Positions 1-10,254 of a stretch of DNA of 57,500 bases are shown piece after piece (position 1 is the stretch's first letter; every line of letters starts with the position of its first letter). Position numbers and translations under genes: made by a program. The notes beneath the pieces are model-generated. The model was given only the letters and a program-made list of their open reading frames with translations. It did not search any database and was not told where the DNA came from. Source of the stretch: Myxococcales bacterium (GTDB lineage Bacteria; Myxococcota_A; Polyangia; Haliangiales; Haliangiaceae). The stretch is from NCBI GenBank assembly GCA_016706545.1, contig JADJJK010000055.1, positions 1 through 57,500 of the forward strand. Reading direction: 5' to 3'.

Positions 1-539
<539 letters not shown>

Positions 540-2033
540 GTGAGCCTGCGCCACTTCCCCGCGTACCTGCGCGAGGTCCAGGAGACCATCGAGGGCTACG
601 CGCGCGAGCTCGGCCTCGATTTCTATCCGATCCTCTACGAGGTCCTGGACTACAAGACCATGAACGAGGTCGCGGCGTACGGCGGGTTCCCGACGCGCTA
701 TCCGCACTGGCGCTTTGGCATGGACTACGAGCAGCTCTCCAAGAGCTACGAGTGGGGGCTCTCCAAGATCTACGAGATGGTGATAAACACCAGCCCGGCG
801 TACGCCTATCTCCTCGAGGGCAACTCGCTGGTGGATCAGAAGACGGTGATGGCGCACGTGTGCGCGCACGTCGACTTCTTCAAGAACAACTACTTCTTCT
901 CCAAGACCAATCGCAAGATGATCGATGGCATGGCCAACCACGCGGCCCGCGTGCGGCGGCACATGGTTCGGCACGGGCAGGACGCGGTGGAGAACTTCAT
1001 CGACATCGGGCTGTCCATCGAGAACCTGATCGATCCGATGTCGCCGTTCATCGTGCGACACCGCGAGCCGCGTCCCGAGGAGGACGAGGAGCAGCGCGAC
1101 GTGCCTCGGCTCCGCGCCAAGGGCTACATGGAGAGCTTCATCAACCCTCCCGAGTACCTGGAGGCGCAGCGCAAGCGCCGCGAGGAGGAGAAGAAGCAGA
1201 AGCGACGGTTCCCCGAGACGCCACAGCGGGACGTCCTGCAGTTCATGATCCTCCACGCCCCGCTGGAGCCCTGGCAGCGGGACCTGCTGGAGGTGATCCG
1301 CGACGAGGCGTACTACTTCTCGCCGCAGGCCCAGACCAAGATCATGAACGAGGGGTGGGCCACCTACTGGCACTCGAAGATCTTGACCGAGAAGGCGCTG
1401 TCTTCCGCGGAGATCATCGACTACGCCGATGCGTGCTCGGGCATCCTGGCCACCGCGCCAGGGCGGCTCAACCCGTACAAGCTGGGGGTGGAGCTGTTCC
1501 GCAACATCGAGGAGCGCTGGAACCGCGGGCAGTTCGGCAAGGAGTGGGAGGAGTGCGACTCCATGGAGCAGAAGCGCAACTGGGACCGGCGGCTGGGGCT
1601 TGGACGTAAGAAGATCTTCGAGGTCCGCAAGCTCTACAATGACATCACGTTCATTGATGAGTTCTTCACGCTGGAGTTCTGTGTGGAGCAGAAGTTCTAC
1701 GCTTTCGGGTTCTCCGAGCGCTCGGGGAACTGGGAGATCATGAGCCGCGAGTTCGCCAAGGTCAAAGAGCAGCTCCTGCGCATGCTCACCAATCGCGGCC
1801 AGCCCACCATCGTGGTGGACGACGGCAACCACGACAACCGAACCGAGCTGCTGCTACGCCACGTCCACGATGGGGTCGATCTGGACATGGCGCAGGCCCG
1901 GGACACCCTGCGCGGGGCCAACCGCCTGTGGACCCGCCCGGTCAACCTGCTGACCAAGGTGGAGGGCAAGGGCAAGATCTTACGCTGTGAGGATGGGGTC
2001 CACAGCGAGAAGAACGCGGAGTATCCTTCTTAG
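540..2033 (+). CDS. spoVR: SpoVR family protein (YcgB-like)
   Basis: A 497-residue SpoVR/YcgB protein, full length for the family. Function is not biochemically settled; in Bacillus it affects spore cortex, and in other bacteria it is co-expressed with PrkA and DUF444 in starvation or stress. Recognisable blocks are the YEVLDYKTMNEVAAYGGFPTR region at residues 36-56, the HVCAHVDFFKNN histidine block near 105-116, and NEGWATYWH near 275. Start is the GTG at 540, directly after the DUF444 stop, so translation is coupled. A highly charged loop (residues 180-225) is rich in Arg, Glu and Lys. The PP2C gene follows after one base, which makes phosphatase, SpoVR and DUF444 a likely single transcript and places a Ser/Thr phosphatase beside an expected upstream Ser/Thr kinase. 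Confidence 0.93.
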   Translation: MSLRHFPAYLREVQETIEGYARELGLDFYPILYEVLDYKTMNEVAAYGGFPTRYPHWRFGMDYEQLSKSYEWGLSKIYEMVINTSPAYAYLLEGNSLVDQKTVMAHVCAHVDFFKNNYFFSKTNRKMIDGMANHAARVRRHMVRHGQDAVENFIDIGLSIENLIDPMSPFIVRHREPRPEEDEEQRDVPRLRAKGYMESFINPPEYLEAQRKRREEEKKQKRRFPETPQRDVLQFMILHAPLEPWQRDLLEVIRDEAYYFSPQAQTKIMNEGWATYWHSKILTEKALSSAEIIDYADACSGILATAPGRLNPYKLGVELFRNIEERWNRGQFGKEWEECDSMEQKRNWDRRLGLGRKKIFEVRKLYNDITFIDEFFTLEFCVEQKFYAFGFSERSGNWEIMSREFAKVKEQLLRMLTNRGQPTIVVDDGNHDNRTELLLRHVHDGVDLDMAQARDTLRGANRLWTRPVNLLTKVEGKGKILRCEDGVHSEKNAEYPS

Positions 2034-2034
2034 T

Positions 2035-2913
2035 ATGCCCAAGGTGAGAGTCACCGCGTGGGGAGCGACCGATCCCGGGCGGCGCCGCAGCCGCAACGAG
2101 GACGCCTTTGGCATCGTCGAGCAGGACGGCGTGCTCGTGGTGGCCGACGGCATGGGCGGGCATCGAGGTGGCTCGGTGGCCAGCCGCATGGCCGTGGACC
2201 TGGTGGTCGGCGCCTTCCGCAAGGCCCATGGCGACTACGAAGGCGCGCTGCGGCGAGAGCAACAGGACCGCATGCGCTTTGGCAACACCGAGCCCATGCG
2301 GACCATCACCACCGAGATCGAGGCCGAGGACACCCCGGCGGTGGCCGACAACGACTCGCCCTCGGCGTTCCCGTACTCGTCGGCGCTGGCGTTGCTGCGC
2401 CTGGCAGCGCGGCAGGCGGCGGCAGAGATCTTCTCGACCGCGCGGACGGATCCGGATCTCACTGGCATGGGCACCACGTTGACCGCGGCGGTGCTGGAGG
2501 GCAATCGCCTGTACGTGGCGCACGCGGGCGACAGCCGCTGCTACCTGTGGCGTGACGGCGTGCTTCGTCAGCTCACCGACGATCACTCGTGGATCGCCGA
2601 GCAGGTGCGGGCCGGCGCGCTCACCGAGAAGGAAGCCAAGCAGTCGCGCTTTCGTCACGTCATCACCCGCTCGATTGGCTTCGAGCGGCACGCCGACCTG
2701 GAGGTCCGCTCGGCGGAGGTCGCCCGGGGTGATCGCTTGCTGCTGTGCAGCGATGGGCTCTACGGGCTGGTCGCCGATGAGGAGCTTGGCGAGGCGATGA
2801 GCGGCGAGCTGTCGGAGCTGCCGAGCCGGCTCATCGCCATGGCGAACGAGCGCGGCGGCGATGACAACATCACGGCGGTCGTCGGGCTGCTGGTGGGGCC
2901 CGACGGAGGCTGA
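2035..2913 (+). CDS. PP2C-family Ser/Thr protein phosphatase
   Basis: A 292-residue soluble PPM/PP2C phosphatase that removes phosphate from Ser/Thr residues using two metal ions. Metal-binding and core motifs are all present: RNEDAFGI near residue 20, ADGMGGHRGG near 38, GMGTTL and HAGDSRCYL in the middle, CSDGLYGLV near 240 and GGDDNIT near 280. An acidic insert (about residues 85-115) separates the first two motifs and is longer than in minimal bacterial PP2Cs. I chose the ATG at 2035, one base after the SpoVR stop, over an in-frame ATG at 1987 lying inside SpoVR. Context suggests it counteracts the PrkA kinase expected upstream; that is inference. Confidence 0.93.
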   Translation: MPKVRVTAWGATDPGRRRSRNEDAFGIVEQDGVLVVADGMGGHRGGSVASRMAVDLVVGAFRKAHGDYEGALRREQQDRMRFGNTEPMRTITTEIEAEDTPAVADNDSPSAFPYSSALALLRLAARQAAAEIFSTARTDPDLTGMGTTLTAAVLEGNRLYVAHAGDSRCYLWRDGVLRQLTDDHSWIAEQVRAGALTEKEAKQSRFRHVITRSIGFERHADLEVRSAEVARGDRLLLCSDGLYGLVADEELGEAMSGELSELPSRLIAMANERGGDDNITAVVGLLVGPDGG

Positions 2914-3020
2914 TCGGGGCTGACCTGGGGTTGACCCGGGGCCGACGAGCGGGGCTGACTCGGCGCTGACCCGGGGCTGACTCGGCGCTGACCCGGCCTG
3001 ACCCGGGCTGACCAGACACG
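2914..3020. repeat. Short tandem repeat of GGGCTGAC-type units
   Basis: The gap after the phosphatase gene is a degenerate run of GCTGACCCGG / GCTGACTCGG units. A 22-base unit occurs twice almost in register (about 2951-2995) and shorter copies flank it. No hairpin with a T-run is visible. It is one of several minisatellite-like runs that sit between genes in this window. Confidence 0.7.
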
Positions 3021-3076
3021 TCGGCGGAGACTCTCGCGCTTGGGGCACCGAGCGATCCGTGGCAGGATGGCGTGCG

Positions 3077-4267
3077 ATGTCGCGCCTGGTGCTGTTGGTC
3101 TTGCTCGTGGGGCTCTGCGCGGGGCCCGGGGCAGGATGTGAGCGCAAGCGCAACCCGCGCCTTGGCCCGGCGACCAGCGCGACGTCCGGGCCGGCGACCA
3201 GCGCGACGTCCGGGCCGGCGATCGGCACGTCCGCTGCGCCGGCTCCTCTAGCCGAGCGCCCAGCGACAGGCTCGTTGGCGCCCGGCTCGCAGGCGCCCAG
3301 CGCTTCGCCGGCGTCGGCTGCGGCGCGGTCCTCGCAGGCTGGCGCCGGTGGCGAGCTTGGCCAGGCTGACGTGGAGGCCAGCGGCCCAGAGACGACGCGC
3401 GCTGGCTGCGCGTTGCGGGGACGTCCGCTGCGCCGGGCGGCGCCGCGCCGGCTGGTGGCGCTGGGGGACATTCATGGGGATGTGCGCGCGCTGGCCGCCG
3501 CGCTGGAGGTGGCGGGGGCGGTCAACGCTCAGGGGCGCTGGATCGGAGAGGACCTGGTGGTGGTGCAGACCGGCGATCTGCTCGATCGTGGCGACGACGA
3601 GCAGCAGGTGATCGACTGGCTGGAACGGCTGGAGGCCGAGGCCAGCGCCGCTGGCGGGGACCTCATCTGGCTGCTGGGCAACCACGAGCTGATGAACGCC
3701 GCGGGGGACCTTCGCTACGTGACGAGCGGCGGCTTCGCTGATTTCACCGACGTGCCTGGGCTCGCGCTGGCGCCGTTCTCCGAGGTGCCGGAGCGCGCGC
3801 GCGCGCGCGTCGCCGCGTTTGCCGTGCGACCTGTCGTCGGGCCGTACGCCCGCATCCTGTCGGGGCAGGACACCGCTCGCATCGTCGGAGACACCGTGTT
3901 CTCGCACGCCGGCGTGCTCGAGGAGTGGGCGCCGCTTTTGGCCGACGTGAACCTGGAGAACCGGTGCTTTCTCGCCGGAGCCAGCGAGACCTTTCCTCGC
4001 GCGCTCATCGACCAGTCTGGTCCGCTGTGGACCCGCGAGTGGGGGCTCGGCGAGGCCGACTGCGGGGCGCTGCGCCGCGTGCTCGCCGCGCTCGGAGTCG
4101 AGCGCATGGTGGTTGGCCACACCACGCAGCCCTCCGGCATCACCTCGGCGTGTGACGGCACGCTCTGGCGCATCGACGTCGGGCTCGGTGCGTCCTACGG
4201 CGGGCCCATCCAGGTGCTCGAGATCGACGCGCAAGGCGCGCGCGCGTTGACCGGACACCGCCGCTAG
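3077..4267 (+). CDS. Lipoprotein metallophosphoesterase (Shewanella-like/PPP-type)
   Basis: A 396-residue calcineurin-like phosphoesterase anchored by a lipoprotein signal. From the ATG at 3077 a hydrophobic stretch (residues 4-15) ends in GPGAGC, a lipobox-like site. Residues 20-110 are a low-complexity Ala/Ser/Pro linker containing a DNA-level 24-base tandem duplication (the ATSATSGP unit). The catalytic domain follows with GDIHGD near residue 132, GDLLDRGDD near 166, GNHE near 198, a late SHAG and GHTT near 350: the metal-ligand series of PPP-like phosphatases. It probably acts outside the inner membrane on a phosphorylated protein or small phosphoester. An upstream in-frame ATG at 3059 would add a short extension; the lipobox favours 3077. 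Confidence 0.85.
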   Translation: MSRLVLLVLLVGLCAGPGAGCERKRNPRLGPATSATSGPATSATSGPAIGTSAAPAPLAERPATGSLAPGSQAPSASPASAAARSSQAGAGGELGQADVEASGPETTRAGCALRGRPLRRAAPRRLVALGDIHGDVRALAAALEVAGAVNAQGRWIGEDLVVVQTGDLLDRGDDEQQVIDWLERLEAEASAAGGDLIWLLGNHELMNAAGDLRYVTSGGFADFTDVPGLALAPFSEVPERARARVAAFAVRPVVGPYARILSGQDTARIVGDTVFSHAGVLEEWAPLLADVNLENRCFLAGASETFPRALIDQSGPLWTREWGLGEADCGALRRVLAALGVERMVVGHTTQPSGITSACDGTLWRIDVGLGASYGGPIQVLEIDAQGARALTGHRR

Positions 4268-4804
4268 TTCCACCACGGAGGAGATGACTGGTCGAGGGTG
4301 CCGAGGCGCGCCGAGCGCTAGGCGCCAGGCGATCACTGCCCTCCTGGCCTGGCGGGAGCCCGCTCGGTACCCAGCGTGATCCTGTCTGGGGCGCGCAGGC
4401 TGGCGAGGCGCGCACGTGCGTGGGCTCCTACGAGCGGCTCTTGGGAGGAACCTCGCGACGCAGCGCGGCGGAGGGTTGCACCCAGCGCTCCAACAAGTGG
4501 CGCATATCCGCCTACATTCAGATTCGAGCGAATGTGACTTATTGCTCGGTCTGATCACAGAAAAACTAGTATCTGAATCACTATTATTCATACTATAGAA
4601 CTGACTGTTCCGCGAGCGTCTCGTATGCTGCTTAATTTACTCATGTGTCAGAACCTGAAAGACTGGAGATCAGAGATACATTCGGGAAAATGGAGTATCC
4701 AGAGCAACAAAACGACCTGGAAAAATTCATACGCAAGCCGTTTGCGTTAGTTGCGGGTCTCATTTTGTGCGACTGTGCCTACAGGATTGTTAAAGGGTAT
4801 TCAC
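4268..4804. promoter_or_regulatory. Long intergenic leader with an AT-rich island before the subtilase gene
   Basis: This 537-base gap holds no convincing gene. From about 4500 to 4800 the composition drops sharply in GC against the surrounding genes. An AT-rich core around 4560-4600 contains a -10-like TACTAT (4591-4596) but I see no matching -35 at the right distance. A purine-rich AAAGGG lies about 8 bases before the protease ATG at 4805. I read it as the promoter and leader of the protease; a short foreign remnant is the alternative. Confidence 0.45.
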
Positions 4805-7800
4805 ATGGAAAAACAGAAGGCTTTATTGGCAGTTCCATTGATCGTCGCATTCGGATGCGGCTCCTCCGAGGAGGCACAGCCTTCCGGAGCGAACACAGAC
4901 GAAGCTCGAAGCGCTGAGCGCTTCGAGGCGGCTGACTTCAATGCGGCGCCGAATTCTTTCACCCCTCGGTCCCAGGGCGCGACCATCGAGACGTTCGTGG
5001 TCGAGCTCGCCGGGGAGCCCATCGCTCGCGTCCAGGAGGCCGCTGGGCTGACCCTCTCCTCCACGGACAAGGCGACCAAGCGCAAGCAGCTCGCCACCGC
5101 GCAAGCGGTGGTGGAGTCGGGCATCCAGGCGCTCGGTGGCACCGTCAAGGCGCGCTATCGCGACGCCTACAACGGTCTGCGGGTGCGGATCTCGTCCGCG
5201 CAGGTCCCGGCGCTGCAGAAGCTCCCCGGCGTGGTGCGAGTACACCGCGCGCAGGTGTTTCAGCCCAACAACGTGGCCGGCGCTCAGCGCATCGCGGCGC
5301 CCGGCGCCTGGACCCCGCTCGCCGGGGTCGGCGGCTACCGTGGTGAGGGCGTGAAGATCGCCATCATCGACTCCGGCATCGATTACACGCACGCTGACTT
5401 CGGCGGCCCCGGTACCCCCGAGGCGTACAACGCGGCCTTCGCGGCCGGCGCTCAGCCCGCCGATCCGGCGCTGTTTGGGCCGGGCTCGCCCAAGGTCAAG
5501 GGTGGCTTTGACTTCGCGGGCGACGCCTACGACGCCAACAGCGCGGAGAACGACGTCCCGGCGCCGGATGCAAACCCGCTCGATTGCGGTGGTCACGGCA
5601 CGCACGTCGCAGGGTCGACGGCGGGCTTCGGCGTGCTGGCCAACGGCAGCCGGTTCTCGGGCCCCTACAACGACGCGACCTACAACAACAACGCCTTCCT
5701 GATCGGACCGGGCGTGGCGCCCGCCGCTGACCTGTACGCCCTGCGCGTGTTCGGCTGCGACGGTTCCACCAACCTGGTCGTCGATGCGCTCGACTGGGCC
5801 GTCGCCAATGACATGGACGTGGTCAACATGTCGCTCGGCTCGTCGTTCGGCCGCCCGGACGATCCGACCTCGGTGGCCGCGGACAACGCGGCCCGCGCGG
5901 GCATCGTGGTCGTGGCCTCCGCCGGCAACAGCGGCGCGGTCTCCTACATCACTGGCTCGCCGGCTGCCAGCTCGCGCGCCATCTCGGTGGCGGCGCAGGA
6001 TCCGACCCCGTCGTACCCCGGCGCGCTGATCGCCGCCGCTGGCGCGGCGCCGACGCAGTCGATCAACGCCAACGGCGCGGTGGTCACCCAGACCTCGCTG
6101 CAGATCAAGCTGCTCCTCGACGCGGCAGGCAACCTCAAGCTCGGTTGCGACCCGGCTGACTACCAGGACGTCGCTGGCAAGCTGGTGGTCACCAAGCGCG
6201 GCACCTGCGCTCGCACCAGCCGCGCCATCTACGGTCAGGCCGCTGGCGCCGCCGCGGTGCTGATGGTCAACAACGCCAATGGTCTGCCTCCGTTCGAGGG
6301 GCCGATCACGCAGAACGCCGACACCGGTGAGTACGTCACCGTGACGATCCCGTTCTTCGGCGTCAGCCTCGCCGCCGAGGCGGCGATCAAGACCCTCGAT
6401 GGTCAGACCGTGACGTTGTCCACCAACACGCTCACCAACGCCGGCTTCAACACGCTGGCTAGCTTCTCCTCCCTGGGGCCTCGCCTGGTCGACGGTCACC
6501 TCAAGCCTGATGTCACCGCGCCGGGCGTGCTGATCCAGTCGGCGGCGGTTGGCTCCGGAAACGGTGGCGCTCGCTTCTCTGGCACCTCGATGGCGGCGCC
6601 GCACACCACGGGCCTGGCTGCCCTGGTTCGTCAGGCCAAGCCGTCCTGGTCGGCCGCGCAGATCAAGAACGCGATCGTGAACACCTCCGGCGCCGGCGGC
6701 GTGGTGGCCTACTCGACCCGCCGCGCGGGCTCGGGCGTGGTCGACGCCGCTGCGGCGGTGCGCACCAACGCGATCGCCTGGGCGGACGCCGAGGAGATTC
6801 ACCTGAACCTGGGCGTCCTCGAGCAGAAAGAGGACTACATCCAGACCAAGACCATCCGCGTGCGCAACCGCGGCACGAGCCCGGTGACCTTCGCGCTCAC
6901 CGCGGATCGCCCGCAGGGGTCGCCGCACCAGGTGGCGCTGAGCCCGTCCACCATCACGGTGCCCGCCAACAACACGTTCTCGGTCAACGTCACCATCACC
7001 ATCGACACCGCGACCTCCGGCGACGCCTCTGCCTATCGCGAGGCGGCCGGTCTGGTCATGCTGACTCCCGCCGCCGGCAGCAACAACGGCGTCGCGCTGA
7101 GCGTGCCGTACTACGGCGTGCTGCGCCCGCAGTCGAACGTGAGCACCAACGTCTCGCCGCGCCTCAGCTCGCGGTGGACGCAGGCGTACGCGCGCGTCGC
7201 CAACACGAGCACCGAGCTCGCTGGCACCGCCGACTTCTACGCCTGGGGTCATGACGACGCGAGCGACGATCAGGGCTACGTGGACCTCCGCGCCGCTGGC
7301 GTGCAGTCCTTCGCCTCTGGCACCTCGCAGATCATCGTCTTCGCCGTCAACGTGCATCGTCCGTGGTCGACCGCGTCGCTCATCGAGTTCGATATCCCCG
7401 TGGACACCAACCTCGATGGTCAGCCCGACTACGTGGTGATCGGCATCGACCAGGGCCTGCTGCAGGGCCTCGGGTTCAACGGTCGCGTCATCAGCGCCGT
7501 CCTGAACGTCGCCACCGGCGCGCTCAGCGCGCAGTTCTTCGCGGTGGCGCCGACCAACGGCAGCACGATGCTGCTGCCGGTCACCGCGGCCCAGCTCGGG
7601 CTCACCGCGGAGAGCCCGCGCTTTGGCTACTCGGTGGCGTCGTTTGACCTCGACAGCGCGGACACCGACGAGACCTCTGGCACCGCGATCTTCAACGCGT
7701 TCGCCAGCTCGGTTTCTCAGGGCGACTACCTCGAGGTTGCTCCGGGTGGCGTCGAGTTCGTGCCGGTCTCGCTGAACCTGACCGAGCAGGCGCAGAGCCC

Positions 7801-7879
7801 GGCGCTTGGCCACATGGTGGTCACGCTGGACAACCGGGGCGGTTCGCGTGAGGCGAGCCTGATCCCGCTGCGTCCCTGA
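4805..7879 (+). CDS. Secreted subtilisin-like (S8) serine protease lipoprotein with PA domain
   Basis: A 1024-residue subtilase. The ATG at 4805 gives a lipoprotein signal (MEKQKALLAVPLIVAFGCG, lipid Cys near 17). Residues about 55-140 look like an I9 inhibitor propeptide. The catalytic triad is clear: Asp about 189 in IIDSGID, His about 264 in GGHGTHVAG and Ser about 595 in SGTSMAAPH. Between His and Ser sits a protease-associated (PA) insert (about 440-510, VVTKRGTCARTSRA region). The C-terminal 350 residues are beta-rich, with an Ala/Thr/Val repeat-like composition, as in extracellular multidomain subtilases. It likely digests external protein, in keeping with a predatory or scavenging life. 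It stands alone with its own leader and ends facing a convergent gene. An upstream in-frame ATG at 4751 is rejected because it would bury the signal peptide. Confidence 0.92.
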   Translation: MEKQKALLAVPLIVAFGCGSSEEAQPSGANTDEARSAERFEAADFNAAPNSFTPRSQGATIETFVVELAGEPIARVQEAAGLTLSSTDKATKRKQLATAQAVVESGIQALGGTVKARYRDAYNGLRVRISSAQVPALQKLPGVVRVHRAQVFQPNNVAGAQRIAAPGAWTPLAGVGGYRGEGVKIAIIDSGIDYTHADFGGPGTPEAYNAAFAAGAQPADPALFGPGSPKVKGGFDFAGDAYDANSAENDVPAPDANPLDCGGHGTHVAGSTAGFGVLANGSRFSGPYNDATYNNNAFLIGPGVAPAADLYALRVFGCDGSTNLVVDALDWAVANDMDVVNMSLGSSFGRPDDPTSVAADNAARAGIVVVASAGNSGAVSYITGSPAASSRAISVAAQDPTPSYPGALIAAAGAAPTQSINANGAVVTQTSLQIKLLLDAAGNLKLGCDPADYQDVAGKLVVTKRGTCARTSRAIYGQAAGAAAVLMVNNANGLPPFEGPITQNADTGEYVTVTIPFFGVSLAAEAAIKTLDGQTVTLSTNTLTNAGFNTLASFSSLGPRLVDGHLKPDVTAPGVLIQSAAVGSGNGGARFSGTSMAAPHTTGLAALVRQAKPSWSAAQIKNAIVNTSGAGGVVAYSTRRAGSGVVDAAAAVRTNAIAWADAEEIHLNLGVLEQKEDYIQTKTIRVRNRGTSPVTFALTADRPQGSPHQVALSPSTITVPANNTFSVNVTITIDTATSGDASAYREAAGLVMLTPAAGSNNGVALSVPYYGVLRPQSNVSTNVSPRLSSRWTQAYARVANTSTELAGTADFYAWGHDDASDDQGYVDLRAAGVQSFASGTSQIIVFAVNVHRPWSTASLIEFDIPVDTNLDGQPDYVVIGIDQGLLQGLGFNGRVISAVLNVATGALSAQFFAVAPTNGSTMLLPVTAAQLGLTAESPRFGYSVASFDLDSADTDETSGTAIFNAFASSVSQGDYLEVAPGGVEFVPVSLNLTEQAQSPALGHMVVTLDNRGGSREASLIPLRP

Positions 7880-7964
7880 ACGTAGAGAGACTCGAGGGTG
7901 CTGACGACGGCCGGAGGTCGTGAGTCAGCGCTCGTCTGGCGCCCGTCTGGCGCTCGTCTGGTGC

Positions 7965-7994
7965 CCACGTGCCGCCTCTTTGGCGCGCACGTGG
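7965..7994. terminator. Hairpin between convergent genes (candidate bidirectional terminator)
   Basis: CCACGTG (7965-7971) pairs with CACGTGG (7988-7994), with an inner CGCC/GGCG extension around a TCTTT loop. It lies between the convergent protease and envelope-protein genes. No U-tract follows on either strand, so intrinsic termination is possible but not proven. Just upstream, 7921-7965 carries a short CTCGTCTGGCG-type tandem repeat. Confidence 0.45.
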
Positions 7995-8014
7995 CGCCGG
8001 GCCGGGCGAGGTCC

Positions 8015-10147
8015 TCAGATCGCCGGCGCTGAGCTGGCGACAGGGGGCTTCGTCGCCGGCGGTCCCGAGGGGGCTGCCGGCGCGGCTCTGGCGCCGGCCG
8101 GCGCCGCTGGCGTCGGCGCTGCTGGCGCTGGCGCTGGCGTGGGCGTTGCTGACGCTGCTGGCGCTGGCGTGGCGGACGTCGGCGCTGGCCGCGCTGACGT
8201 CGGCGCTGCTTGCGTTGGCGTCGCAGGGCTCGAGGGCAAGGTCGGCGCGACGGCTCGCTCGGGCCGCGGCGTCACGATCGGCGTCGGACAGACCCTGGGT
8301 GCGTCGGCGTCGAGGCGGTCCTTGGCGACCGCGACCAGCTTGGCGCCGCCGGTGGCTGACATCACCTCGAGCGAGGACTCTGTCACGCCACGACGCGCGA
8401 GCTGGGCCTTGACCTGCTCGGCGCGACGCCCGGCGTAGCGGGCCTTGGGGTCGGCGAGCGCCACCAGCCAGCGCGTGACCTCGGGGTGCGCCAGCATGAG
8501 CAGCGCCATCTGGTCGACGATGAGCTCGCCTGCTCGGGTCAGGCCCTTGCGGTCAAACGGCGGCGCGCGCTCCATCAGGATGCGCTCGCCATCGAAGGTG
8601 GCGATGGTGATCCCGCCCTCGTCGGGGCACCCGTCGAAGTCGTCGACGGCGTTGAGGGTCTCGGCCTCGGTCGGGCAGCGGTCTTCGGCGTCGCGCAGCC
8701 CGTCTCGGTCGTTGTCGAGCTCCGGACAGCCGTCGGCGTCCTCGAAGGTGTCGCGGTCCTCTGCGCACACCGGGCATTGGTCCTCGGTGTCGTCGACGCC
8801 GTCGTGGTCTTGGTCCGCGTCGGGGCATCCATCCCCGTCCTCGAACTCGTCGATGTCCTCGGCGTCGGTCTGGCATTGATCGATGGCGTCGACCAGCCCA
8901 TCGCCATCGGCGTCGTGCTTGGTGATCGGGCACCCGTCGGCGGCGAACGCGCCGACCTTGTCCTCCACGAACTCCGGGCACTTGTCCTGCAAGTCGGCGA
9001 TGCCGTCGCCGTCGTTGTCGAGCTCCGGGCAGCCGTCGTCATCATCGAAGCCGTCCAGATCTTCCGCTTGGCCCGGGCACTTGTCCTGGGCGTCGCGGAC
9101 GCGGTCGCCGTCGTTGTCGTCTTCCGGGCAGCCGTCGAGATCTTGCCAGGCGTCCTTGTCTTCCGGCTCCGTCGGGCAGGTGTCCCGGCCGTTGACGATC
9201 CCATCTCCATCGCTGTCTCGCACGTCCGGCGAGTATCCCAGCGAGGTGAACACCCGCAGGTCCGGAGAGCCAATCCCTGACACCACGCCAGCGCCTCCGC
9301 CGGCGACCAGCGCCAGCGACGAGGTGACGAACACCCGCAGGCCGCCCCCGACCTCCATGGGGCTGCCGTCGAGCCCCGCGGCGGAGAGCCCGGTGCGGCC
9401 GAACGCCTCGCCGACGACGAAGAACCGCTCGGTCAGGCGCAGCGCCGCGGCGCCGGCCCAGGTGGCCTGTGGCCCGACCTCGGTGGCGTAGATCTCGCGC
9501 GACTTGCGCAGCACGAGGCCCGCGTTGGCGCCCAGCGCCAGCCGACCCGCGGTGAACTGGACCGCCAGGCGACCGCGCAGCGCGGGCAGGTCGTCGCCGA
9601 GGAACGCCGAGCCACCGCTGCCGAAGCTGGTGGGCAGAGAGGCGCCAAGCAGGCCGGCCACCCGCAAGGTGCCGCGCCGCAAGAGCCGAGCCTTGACCTC
9701 GAGCCGCAGGTCGCCGAGGCCGGTCTCGGCGAGCCCCCCGGGCAGCGCCATCGCGGTCTCGGGATCCAGGCCATCGCCGGTCATCGAGACGATCGGCAAG
9801 GTGACGCCGAGCTGGAGGCGGTCGGTCAGGCCGTAGGCGCCGGAGAGCTCGGCGGTCGCCAGCGAACGCACCACGCGCGCACGCGCGCCGCCCAGTGACT
9901 CTTCGCCGGGCGCGACCTCGTAGACCACGAAGGGGTTGGTGAGGAAGGTCAGAAACACGTCGAACGAGAGCTGTTGCCTCGGCGCGACGTCGGCGTCGGC
10001 CACCGCGAAGAAGGTCTTGGGACCGACGGCGTACTCGAAGAGCTGCAGGTCGATCGCTGGATCGTAGGGCGGGGCGTTCTGGGCCGCGGCCACGTCAGCT
10101 ATCGCGAGGAGGGACGACAGGACCACGGCAGCTTCGAGCCTTCGCAT
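8015..10147 (-). CDS. Envelope protein with thrombospondin type 3 repeats and OmpA-like remnant
   Basis: A 710-residue exported protein. The ATG at 10147 is preceded by a good GAAAGGGG ribosome site and starts a Sec signal (cleavage after about residue 22, VAAAQ). Residues about 25-305 alternate polar and hydrophobic residues like an outer-membrane beta-barrel. Residues about 309-515 hold roughly seven calcium-binding thrombospondin type 3 repeats of the form DxDxDGxxDxxDxCP, each closed by a DGCP. Residues 515-610 look like a degenerate OmpA-like peptidoglycan-binding domain. The last 90 residues are a Pro/Ala/Thr tail encoded by a GC repeat. It is the last gene of the truD-exbB-exbD-tonB run, so it may be a TonB-linked surface or adhesion protein. 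Confidence 0.85.
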   Translation of the reverse strand: MRRLEAAVVLSSLLAIADVAAAQNAPPYDPAIDLQLFEYAVGPKTFFAVADADVAPRQQLSFDVFLTFLTNPFVVYEVAPGEESLGGARARVVRSLATAELSGAYGLTDRLQLGVTLPIVSMTGDGLDPETAMALPGGLAETGLGDLRLEVKARLLRRGTLRVAGLLGASLPTSFGSGGSAFLGDDLPALRGRLAVQFTAGRLALGANAGLVLRKSREIYATEVGPQATWAGAAALRLTERFFVVGEAFGRTGLSAAGLDGSPMEVGGGLRVFVTSSLALVAGGGAGVVSGIGSPDLRVFTSLGYSPDVRDSDGDGIVNGRDTCPTEPEDKDAWQDLDGCPEDDNDGDRVRDAQDKCPGQAEDLDGFDDDDGCPELDNDGDGIADLQDKCPEFVEDKVGAFAADGCPITKHDADGDGLVDAIDQCQTDAEDIDEFEDGDGCPDADQDHDGVDDTEDQCPVCAEDRDTFEDADGCPELDNDRDGLRDAEDRCPTEAETLNAVDDFDGCPDEGGITIATFDGERILMERAPPFDRKGLTRAGELIVDQMALLMLAHPEVTRWLVALADPKARYAGRRAEQVKAQLARRGVTESSLEVMSATGGAKLVAVAKDRLDADAPRVCPTPIVTPRPERAVAPTLPSSPATPTQAAPTSARPAPTSATPAPAASATPTPAPAPAAPTPAAPAGARAAPAAPSGPPATKPPVASSAPAI

Positions 10148-10254
10148 ACCCCTTTCGGTACGGCCGCTTTTTCCGAAGTTGCGATGTAGGTATTCGACGT
10201 GGCCGCCGATTTTGTCGGTGAGCTGCGGCAGCGGCTTAAGAGAACGTCGCGGCG

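Noticed and set aside
4823..7813. Very long open frame antisense to the subtilase
   Set aside because: Its translation is Arg/Gly/His-rich with no domain and mirrors the codon bias of the true gene. The same holds for long antisense frames opposite the giant HEAT gene (43637-46273, 47516-52027).
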